This document shows, piece after piece, positions 24,477 through 33,859 of a DNA stretch of 64,000 nucleotides. Each line of letters begins with the position of its first letter. Position 1 is the stretch's first letter. The notes under the pieces are model-generated. The model saw only the letters and a list, made by a program, of their open reading frames with translations, was not told where the DNA came from and did not search any database. Origin of the DNA: Anadara kagoshimensis (Eukaryota > Mollusca > Bivalvia > Arcoida > Arcidae). The stretch covers positions 29,792,169-29,856,168 of the forward strand of contig CM037862.1 in the NCBI GenBank assembly GCA_021292105.1, in the 5' to 3' direction. Position numbers and translations under genes: made by a program.

Positions 24477-24942
24477 CATACATATTTACATACCGATACA
24501 GTATGCAGAAAATGTATTAGGGATACTCAAAAGGTAGAAAGTATTGTTTAAAACTTAAAAGTGCCTCATAAAAATACTATTGAGACATTACAGGTGACAC
24601 GTGGAAAAGAATACACAACTAATAAGAGACAAATAAACAAGGCTTAATGCAACATATGGCTGTCTTAGTTATCAGGCATCCCTCAACATATCAGAAAAGT
24701 TTGCGAGGACTACAACCTTGATCTGAAGTCTTGGGGTTAGGTTAGCAAGTTTTGGAAGATAACTACATTGAGGACAGACTGCAGAATCGGATTCAGGAAA
24801 CACAGGAACCAATAGACATGCTAAGGGGTAATCGAGAGAACAAATCATTGAATAACACAACTGGAAACAGATTTAGAACAACACAGAGCAGCAATGCATC
24901 CTGGGTTTTACTTTGTATGAGACAATGTTGATATGCAAACTA

Positions 24943-24996
24943 CACAGTATGTAAACTCCGGTGTACGTCTTCCGGAAGCTGGGATCGTCGAAGCGA
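24943..24996. repeat. 54-bp perfect inverted repeat, left arm
   Basis: Identical to the reverse complement of 31674-31727 (it contains GTGTACGTCTTCCGGAAGC). The identity stops sharply at both sides. The two arms are 6.7 kb apart and bracket the nested elements in between. Confidence 0.85.
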
Positions 24997-25792
24997 CCGT
25001 GTGATGTTGATAGTCTCAATGACTGAAGTTTAGAGGTATGTAAACGCTCAAAATTAAATTGTCAAGTCTTGGATACCACTTATAATTTTGGTTGCTGAAG
25101 TCAGTTACATTTAGACATTATAATTTGTCCGCAAATATCACCATGTAATGTCAAAAACACAATTGATCATCTAGTCGAGTAGGCATTTTACGAACCTAGA
25201 AATGTTCATTCCTATGAAGTTTTTTTGCTGTTTTGTTTTCCTCATAGGTCCTTAAACAAAATTAACTTAGTTGCCGTTCGGGCAAATTTGGGCAACTTGC
25301 ACAATATACATAAATCCAAAATGGCCGCCAAACGTGAAATTGAAGTACATACTGCGACATAAAATATCTTCTAATAGCTTGTAACATATCTTTTTAGATG
25401 TTTTCAGGTATGAGAAACACATTTCTGGTGTTAATTTTTACATACGGAACACTTAACTCGCATAATAACCTATAAATCCAAGATGACCGACGGACGTCAT
25501 CTTGAAATATCGATTTTATACAAAAAAATTATAATAGATTGTAATATATCTTTGCAGGGGTATTTAGGCATGAGCAATTCAATTCTGGCATAAGTTTTAC
25601 ATTAAATACCATCATGTCTATAATGGCTGACCATATGTGTCAAATTACTATTCACTCTAGGATAGTCATGGGTTATCTAATTTTGTGTAAAAAATGAAAC
25701 ACTCTCTTTCTCCAGAACAGTTAGAAATTATGTACAGGATTTATTTTTTAAGGCAAGCATGTCCTTGTGTGTTGCACTTATGATTTTGTGCC

Positions 25793-26128
25793 TTACATTG
25801 ACATTACATGACAAAAAAGTTCTTGTGGCACTAGGTATCCTTTCGCTAAAACAAGTAATGAGAATCGATCTTTGAATTTCAATCCGAAATCGGTTATCAT
25901 ATCATACTCTTTAGGAGGATCCTGACCGTGGTACCCTTTCACAACATTAACTAAAGGTGAGATAGCAGTAAATGATGTTTGAAACAGAGTCAGAACTATT
26001 AGGCTTTGGTGTTCTTTATGAAGAGTCCGAGGAAACGTCACAGTTTTTCCTGCTGGCTGGCCATACAGAAAAACAAAGAATGGTTCAGATCCCACCGAGT
26101 TATTTGTGATCTTTGTTAACCAGAACAT
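25793..26128 (-). CDS. Unrecognised 111-codon frame inside the 3.5-kb element
   Basis: I do not recognise this frame. It begins at 26128 and ends at a TGA-side stop near 25793. The composition is protein-like, with ordinary hydrophobic and charged mixture, FVFLYGQPAGK near residue 18 and DPPKEYDMITDFG near residue 72. A second stretch of similar quality lies upstream on the same strand at 26860-26645 (LDHMAITHQISLHQSKK, then VPAHFKESLVFATNT). Together they could be remnants of one element-encoded protein split by the minisatellite at 26180-26480. No splice sites or host homologue are evident, and it may be non-functional. Confidence 0.35.
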   Translation of the reverse strand: MFWLTKITNNSVGSEPFFVFLYGQPAGKTVTFPRTLHKEHQSLIVLTLFQTSFTAISPLVNVVKGYHGQDPPKEYDMITDFGLKFKDRFSLLVLAKGYLVPQELFCHVMSM

Positions 26129-26179
26129 CAGCTAAATGAGGAGAAAACAGTTTGTAATTAGCTTGATGTATCACAACCA

Positions 26180-26485
26180 CTTAGAACATGCATGCCTGGC
26201 AGCTCAAGATATCTCGAACGAAGATCAAGTCCCTAAGAGCATGCACGCTTTGTCGTTCAAGGCATCTCAAACCAAGACCATGACACTGATAAAATGTATG
26301 CTTGGCAGTTCAAGACATCTCAAACCAAGACCATGACATTGAGAGCATGAATGCCTGGCAATTCAAGACATCTCGAACCAAGACCATGACACTGAGAGCA
26401 TGCATGTCTGGCAGTTCAAGACATCTCGAACAAAGACCATAGCACTTAAAGCATGCATGCCTGGCAGTTCAAGACATGGTTTGTT
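26180..26485 (+). repeat. 62-bp minisatellite, about 5 copies
   Basis: Units read GCATGCMTGYCTGGCAGTTC, AAGACATCTCRAACCAAGAC, CATGACACTGAGA. The first unit is the most diverged and the last is cut at GACATGG. The array sits between the two unrecognised frames of the 3.5-kb element. Confidence 0.8.
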
Positions 26486-29239
26486 GCATTGATGTTCAAA
26501 ATTTCTATCCTATCACTCCATCTGTACATCACATTGTTTTAATGCTTATACACCCAATACACTAGGAAAACAAAAACATCTGTGCCGTCAATCAGCACAC
26601 AAATGCTATCATGACCTGTAGCTGGGAGACCATACGATACATAGTTATGCCGGATTCATCATGGCCAAATCCACAATCGTATGCATATTGCTGTGTTGTT
26701 TCCTCTGTCCTGGTCCTTGGAAGATATGAGGTCGTACCGTATTTGTCGCAAAAACAAGACTTTCTTTGAAGTGTGCGGGTACCAATATGACCTTTTTGGA
26801 TTGATGCAATGAAATCTGATGGGTTATCGCCATATGATCAAGGGAAAAACTGTGAATCATGGTGATTGTTTGTGAGTATTGGGTGAACTAATCCCAAAAA
26901 CGAATTGACTAGAGCTGACTTTATGCCTTTCCAATGACATCCAACTACTGTCAAAAAGGAACAGAACCAATTTCAAATGCAAACAGGAGCTAAGCTCAAA
27001 CTACCCTTGCTGTCCAAACAACGATAACCAAAGAAACATGTTTCCAAGATTACCAACTGGCTTTGTTTTTGCATCTTGACAGCGTCGCTTTGAAACGTAT
27101 TGCCTTTATAGAACTGATGATGGCATTAAATAACTCATCAGGTAGACTGGATTGTACTTCTATTCCATCTACTCATACATTACAACTGAATCCACCACAT
27201 TGAAACATTTGAAGCAATTTTGCGAGCAATTGCCTTATGACCTGTTTTTATTTAGAGGGAGTTTGAATAAGTAATAAAATTTGGTCATATATATCCAGGG
27301 AACACCGAGGATTGAACTCTTTACACTCAGAATATATTCGTTCTAATCGATCAGAGAAGCACTAATCTATCAACTGAAAGGTCCAGGCTAAAGTGTCATG
27401 CCTTTAAAGGCTCATTTTTCAAACTTGATAATAGTTTGTTCTCCAAACTGGTCAGCCAAGACAACATCCTAATAATCAACATGGTGTCGACATGCAAGAT
27501 CTTCGACAGAACAAAGTTTGCCAGCACATTGTACATGTCCAGCATCCAATAAAATTATTTGTTGGGTGCGTTAACCAGGATACAAACAGTTTTGGTGGTA
27601 GACAGTGCAGGGGTCAAGTATAATTTAAAAGTGAAACAGTATTGTCAGATCTAGATGCTAGATGTTGCTTAATGGTAACTTGGGTAAGTTGAGACACCAG
27701 AAGTAAGCCATATCTAGACTGTGCACTACCTTTTCACTTATACCACATGGATGAACATGGAAGTCTGTAGTTATAGTGTGTGTCTCATAGCGGCCATTTG
27801 GAGTGGAAATAGTAGATCAAAATAACAAAACTATCATAAATTCTACTGTTCAACTCCAGCCAACCAATTTGTGGAAGGTTGCGCATTATCATTGTTAGAT
27901 TTTGCTGCAGATAACCAAAACCATAATACTTCATTATATGACGTAATGTTTCAATGTTTATGTAAAAATTGAATTAATTCACTGCTGCCAAACTTATTAT
28001 TTAGTTTGATAAAAAGTCCTAGTATTGTTTGGTTTTCATTCGTGGTAATATATATATCTGACTAGATTAACTATGATAGCAATAATGTGGCTTTGAAAAC
28101 TTCTTCGTTGGATACACGCTTTAAGAGAAACCTTAACAAAGTGAACTAGCCTTTACACTAGATTTCGTAAAGCTGAAATAACTTAGAACATGTTTTTAAT
28201 TTCTTATTAAAAGGAATTGTTCGAACCTCATGTATGACCTTTCAAGACGTATGGTTAAGTTACGCAGCATTGAATGTGATATACTGAGTTGCATCTAAAA
28301 ATATAAAAGCTCTGTTACTCCTATCTTCGTCTGGTCAAAATTGTTAATATATACTTTTAAATTGCCCAAAATGTTAAAAACAACAACGGAAAAGAGTTTC
28401 TCATCCCTGAAAACATACAAATCGGTATATAACAAGCTATTTTAGAACAATTCTTACGAAAGATAGATTTTCAATATGGCGTCAGGCAGCCATCTTGGAT
28501 ATATGCAAATTCTGCGATTTGCCCAATGTTGCCTGTAGGGCAACTAACCTAATTTTACTCTAGGGACCCTATAGAATACAAAACAGCAAAAAAACTTCAT
28601 AGGAAAAAACATTTCTAGGTTCAAGTATTGAGTATAGGGGGGTGTCAACTCGACTAATCGACAGCCAGGGAAAAATCATCAACCTCCTTGGCGTAAGATT
28701 GAATTTTACCTTAAATTAAAGCCGATCTTACCGTTTTATAAGGTAATTGGAACAAAGAAACATCAAAGAGTTTGAATACAAACCGCATATGCAAGATATA
28801 CGTTTAAATATTTAACTACAACAAGTATTATTTTTACCCGGTGTACGCTTAGCTGCAACTCTTGCAAAATCATAACAACCGCCTAGCTGGGATTTTAGTG
28901 TACATTAGCTGCATTTATGTGAACATCTCTTCATACATATATTTGTGTTTGGTGTTGTTGTAAAACATTGTAAAATTAATTTTGTTCTCTGACAAAACGT
29001 TGCTTCGTGTTGCAGACATGGACAGGGTTTTCAACTTGAAAGACAAGATGAAAGTTATTTTTAGGAACCCCAGTATTTTTCTTGCAAAATATGCAAATTT
29101 ACTTCAAAATACAAATCTAACTTGGACCACCATCTGTAGATTCACAATAATTCAACAACCCGGCCATCTTTTGGATATCAGTTGATTATCGTGTACATTA
29201 TCAGAGTGAAAATCTTGTGAATCAACTATTTAGTGAATA

Positions 29240-30665
29240 AACCTTTCATTGTATTTAAGTCATCTCCTCCAAAACTACCAGGCCAAATTTGATGAAACTT
29301 AATGACAATCATGCCTTGGTGAAGGGCTTTCTGGTTTGCACAAATGAGGGAGTTATGTCCCCTTTGGGTCCTATAAGGAAAATAGTAAAAATCTTTTCCT
29401 CTAAAGATACAAGAGATCCATGCGTAGCATACTTAGGACATGTAGTAATCGTAGCTGTAGGGCTCAAAATGGGGAAATGGCAAGGTTCTTGAAGGGGAAA
29501 TTGCTAAACTACTATATTTGTCAGTGCATGATCTGGAAAACTATCAACTTTTTGTATAGGCATGTATATTAGAATATTGTAGGTATTAGCCTTAAGGTCA
29601 TTTTGATACATATTGGGAAATGAACGACAATGATCTCATTTGCATATCCGCCATGACAGTCCGCTATGAATAATGTTTTACATAAAGGGAAATAAAAGCG
29701 AAAGAAAACAAGTTCTTTTTAAAAATGTCGACAACTCCGAACTTTCACTACACACATACATGATACCCGTAATGTTTATTTGTTAGTTTCATATCAAAAT
29801 ACAGGTTCCTCGGCGTGTTTAAATTTCGAAGCGTAAAGTGTGGTTGTCCTTATATTTTCTCTTACTAAGCCAAAAAGTTCATAAGTTTTAATCTCGCCAT
29901 TCTAAATACACAATCGGAAAACCAAAAGTGCCGAGGGTACATTCGATTCAATGATTTACAACCGTTTAAGATATGGAGTATTTGTTTCTGAACATTTATA
30001 TGCTTGGTTCCCAGATAATTTGAAAATCTCGTATTTTCAGTAAATTCCACAAAGGGGGCTTGAACTTATTTTTAAAATTATAATAATAAAAAATTCCCCA
30101 TTAAAATAGTGTGGCATTTTCTTTGTTTAGGGAGCATTTTTTATTACACCGTAATTAACGTCATTTAAAAAAGGGGAGATAATTTTCATTACAGATAATC
30201 AGGGCCTTCGCGATTAAGAACGTCTGCTACGACGTCACAAAATATTTGTCTGGAAAACTCTAAACTTTCTGTATAAGTATGGCATTGGCGTTTTCTACAA
30301 TGATGAAGTTCATTGGATCAAAGGTCAAGGTCATAGATGTGTAAGAATACTGAAAGGGCTTAGTTTTTCGCCCTTGTACTTTTTAATAGCTGTCCATACA
30401 TTTATTGTAGTGTCATGTGCTACTTTTGAATTATATTATTTCATAAAAATTCAAAAGTAGCACATGACAGTAGCTAGACCTTAAATATTTAGAAGTATAC
30501 GGTAGCATTTTAGGATAAGTAATAATAAATTTGGAAATATCCTTACATTAGGTCCCATCTCTTGAAAATTAAAACAGTCCCTGTAATTTATGTGATTGTC
30601 CATTGACTTTCTACACGAGATATGACATATCCTGAGGTGAGCGTTAAGGTCCTTGGTCCCCTGTT
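29240..30665 (+). repeat. Dispersed repeat of the GGTGAGCG-ended family
   Basis: It contains CAAATTTGATGAAACTTAATG, CTTTTTGTATAGGCATGTAT (also at 74-93), GGTCAAGGTCATAGAT (a version is at 16-31) and ends with CCTGAGGTGAGCG then GGTCCTTGGTCCCCTGTT. It is longer than the copies at 1-235 and 45163-45530. A hairpin with GTCATGTGCTACTTTTGAAT arms at 30420-30470 lies inside. Confidence 0.6.
30420..30470. repeat. Near-perfect 20-bp hairpin
   Basis: GTCATGTGCTACTTTTGAAT is followed after a short AT-rich loop by its exact reverse complement. A diverged copy of the same hairpin lies at 38311-38364 (CCATGTGCTAATTTTGAAT and AAAAGTAACACATGAC). Probably a miniature element. Confidence 0.75.
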
Positions 30666-30769
30666 TATTTATCTATAATCGGTTATTTCATTTTATTTTT
30701 GTCGATTGATTTAAAAAGAAAGGAATGATTAATAGGTTCTGCTACTACCAACAACACGCTCTTTTCAAT

Positions 30770-31105
30770 ATATACGATAGTTCAGTTGGTAATGCGCTTG
30801 GTGTTGGAGGTCGTGGGTTCGGAATCCGGCCTGGGTTTGACCAAGTCTTAAAATAGGTAGTAAATACTCCATGAACTCGGCATGTAGAAATGAAAGTCGC
30901 CGATTCCTTCGAAAAGACCTTAAAATCCGTTCCTTCATCTCATAGCAGGCGTGGCACCGTAAAGAACTCTACCTACACATTGTCCTTAGCGCACTGCAAA
31001 GGTCAATTTTTTATGGCTTCACATGTAGCTGGCGACGTCTCCATATAAGTGAAATATTATTAACTTTGACGTAAAACCGCATCCAATCAATCAATCTATT
31101 CATAA
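30770..31105 (+). repeat. tRNA-derived SINE
   Basis: Head CAGTTGGTAATGCGCTTGG (A-box position) and GTTCGGAATCC (B-box position), then ACCAAGTCTTAAAA, GAACTCGGCATGTAGAAATG, CTGGCGACGTCTCCATATAA and a tail of repeated ATCAATCA. Same family as 2205-2520. Confidence 0.75.
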
Positions 31106-31526
31106 ATAAAATGTATATTGAATGGCACCACATCCTTGAGATTAGCATAAAGTTGTGAAGGGGTTTTCTCAACCGATTATCTAAGAAAAATGTGAAAAAT
31201 AGCAATAAATTGTACAATTTTCTGTACAGCTAGGCGTACATATTTTTCCACTAAAATCCCAGCTAGGCGTTCATGTTTTCATCAGCTAGGCGTACACTAT
31301 CTGGAATCACCAGCGTGAAATTAAATCAGAATTTCTAAACTGTCACGTTTTGGGATAAAGAGATACGTCACCTTTGATCTTAACACTTGGTTTCTTAAAT
31401 CAAATGCATTAAATGTGGTATTTATCATATCTTTATGCTCGGGAAATATAATTTATTTGACTTCTTTGAAAATATCATTGATAAGTTGAATGATTAACAA
31501 TCATTTTCTTCAAACTGAAACAATAA

Positions 31527-32068
31527 ATGTTACCGACTGTATTCAAAACTAACTCCGCTGTTATCCGCGATCAGTTTGAGTGTAATTGTTGCAGTGAAAG
31601 TATACAAGAAAACTTACTAGCAGCCAATATACTGTCACAGAACGACAGTGGAACCATTACTGTTGGCTTTTTTTCGCTTCGACGATCCCAGCTTCCGGAA
31701 GACGTACACCGGAGTTTACATACTGTGAACTAACGTTCGACACATGACATCACATAACCAGTACAAAGACCATCACATTGTACCAAATTTGCGCACATGA
31801 AAATAGAGTTTCTGGTAATTTTCTTGACAACAAGAAACCTAAACCTGGTGCTGCAACTTTTCCTTTCGGCGTTTTACTGTCCAGTTTACAGGACAGAGAA
31901 AAACTTTTGTCCGAATTTGCATTCATTGTGGCTTCTTATTGGGCACAACGTATTCCATGTTTTAACATCAATATGAGAGTGTTACTAGCTCATATTGAGC
32001 ATATGTACATGACAGAGATGAAAAAAAAGAACAAAACGGTAATAAAATATAATTCAAGTTTGTTTTAA
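31527..32068 (+). other. Two adjacent unrecognised open frames
   Basis: Frame one (31527-31733, 68 codons) ends inside the right arm of the 54-bp inverted repeat. Frame two (31778-32068, 96 codons) contains KPKPGAATFPFGVLLSSLQ and FIVASYWAQRIPC followed by HIEHMYMTEMK, and has a GTAATA donor-like site after the run of Lys codons. The composition is protein-like. I suspect a remnant of a repetitive mollusc reading frame rather than a host gene, but I do not recognise the family. Confidence 0.35.
31674..31727. repeat. 54-bp perfect inverted repeat, right arm
   Basis: Exact reverse complement of 24943-24996. On this side it reads GCTTCCGGAAGACGTACACC and forms the end of the 68-codon open frame, so the left arm may be a copied piece of it. 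Confidence 0.85.
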
Positions 32069-32069
32069 A

Positions 32070-32679
32070 AGAAAACATGGCTTGTTAGGGTCCGTAATGG
32101 CCAGTGATTTAGATTTGACACATACTCATTACTTTTTTGGTTTGTTTGTTATGGCATATTCTTATTGTAAAGTGCATGCAAAAATTTTAATTAAACTAGA
32201 AGTTAATGTATATTCTCAACAATTTACAATAAATAATATTGTATATTCTGACAATTGTATGTGCCACATGTCTGTTTCAGTAATTCTAACAGTGAATACT
32301 ATTACTTAGACCAAGTCCTATTCCTCTGACCAAATTTAATTTCATTTCTGCTATAAATTAACATATTTTCTTCATTTTAATATTTAATTATGAATTAAAA
32401 ACGACTTGATTATAATGATAAAGAAAGTGGTACTGAACACATGTGAACCTTGAGCATGTGGTCAGGTGAACACTACCAATTTCTTTTATTTTTATAATTT
32501 GTACAGGTAATTTGTGATGCCCTCCACATTACCAGTTGTTAATCATTCCTTATAAAGTTAAAAAGGTGGAGTTGCTCGATATAGACATTTTCCAGTTTGA
32601 AGTGAAATTGAAAATTTTAAGCAATGTACAGACTTTTTTAATTAAGATTTTGAACAGAAACTTATATTGTACGTTATAT
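32070..32679. other. AT-rich spacer, nothing recognised
   Basis: Short frames only, no splice-bounded exon and no repeat shared with other parts of the window. Confidence 0.4.
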
Positions 32680-33105
32680 CACTTCATAATAAAATGGTGC
32701 CACTGGAAAAATTGTAAATACTGTTAAATGGGGCCTACAATCTCTGAAAAACTGGGTTCAATAATATTAAAAATGGTTTAGTAAATAAACTATAGTGTTG
32801 ATAAATTGAGTAATCGTTCCTGAATCACATGTCATTGCATCTGTATCAAAAAACGGGGGTCTCAGCTCTCTCTGATCCCGTGAGTGGGCCGCATTTCGAC
32901 TCGGGATCAATGATCGCATGTGCGCAGGCTTTACAATTTATGAACACTTTGGTACTTACAGAAATATCGCATCTGGCAAATTCTACTATACTTCACATAC
33001 AAAAAATAAACGTACGAGTTTAAAGTCAAGGTCTACAAATGACACTGGTTGGTAGAAAAACAAACAACATGGTTCTCTCCCTTTCATCGTTACCGTTTGT
33101 GAGAG
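32680..33105 (+). repeat. Dispersed repeat, copy 2 (first copy at 15335)
   Basis: Collinear with 15335-15960, with the CT tract reduced to CTCTCTCTGATCCCGTG and no TA run. See the entry for copy 1 for shared phrases. Confidence 0.7.
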
Positions 33106-33109
33106 ACTC

Positions 33110-33855
33110 GTCGCAAACAATCGAAGGATCACAGGGGTCAGTTTTATCATAAAATTTAAAAAAATACCAATTAGTATATAAAAAGAGTAAAGGTGAACAA
33201 TAAATCAGTTTTTTTTTACTTATAGGTGCTTCGACAAAATTCTACATTACTTTTTTATTAGTGTCCGATCATCACGATCTTGGTGACAATTTGTTCCCAG
33301 ATACATCATTCAATTATTAGACACAATTTTAAATTGCATTTAATTATTTACACGGAAAAAGCAGAAAACGTATGTTTGCCCGATGTACGTAGCTAGGCCC
33401 GTCCATGTAAAAGTAGCTCAAAATGTGCATGCCATTACGACCAGGTTTTACACTATCAGCGTCCATGTCGACTACAGATTCTTATGTGGATCGAAGAACT
33501 AAATAAAAAGCAAGAAATTTCAAAGGTAACCGTTACTCACTTCTAAATCTATACGCTAGAATCTCCAGTTTTGTTCCAACCACTGTTTTTTTTTAAATGT
33601 TTCCTATAGTCTGTTAGCTCTCTGGCATTGCATTATAATAAGTATACATCTTTAATTCACATCACGAACTATCATAATATCTGAATTATATGCATACATT
33701 GTATGGTATATGCTCATCTATTACTTCCATCCAGGTGTAAACAAACACTCCAGTCTACAGCAGTTACACATGATGTCAAAGGAAGAACAGGTAAGATCGA
33801 TATTTACGTAACTTTGCAAAATATCATCCATTTTATGACTCATCACAACATTGTT
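33110..33855. other. Spacer with degenerate edge of the 19.3-kb unit
   Basis: 33640-33800 contains AAACAAACACTCCAGTCTAC and TGATGTCAAAGGAAGAACAG, matching the edge of the triplicated unit at 19300-21660. The rest is unremarkable. Confidence 0.45.
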
Positions 33856-33859
33856 GATA

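Larger units (their letters stand above)
25165..28662. mobile_element. 3.5-kb element with long inverted ends and unrecognised frames
   Basis: The arms of at least 250 bp are inverted with moderate divergence. On the left are TAGTCGAGT, AACCTAGAAATGTT, CCTATGAAGTTTTTTTGCTG, a stretch with GGGCAA motifs, CCAAAATGGCCGCC and TGTTTTCAGGTATGAGAAAC. The right end gives the same order when reversed. Inside, on the minus strand, are two open stretches without recognisable family (26645-26860 and 25793-26128), separated by a 62-bp minisatellite. It may be a decayed DNA transposon whose transposase I cannot name. Confidence 0.7.
28841..31297. mobile_element. 2.5-kb element with GTGTACGCCTAGCTG inverted ends
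   Basis: The left end is GTGTACGCTTAGCTG, then CGCCTAGCTGGGATTTTAGTG. The right end is the inverse, CACTAAAATCCCAGCTAGGCG, then CAGCTAGGCGTACAC. Each end also contains a subterminal TAGCTG motif. The interior is occupied by another dispersed repeat (29240-30665) and a SINE (30770-31105), so the original contents are not visible. Confidence 0.7.
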
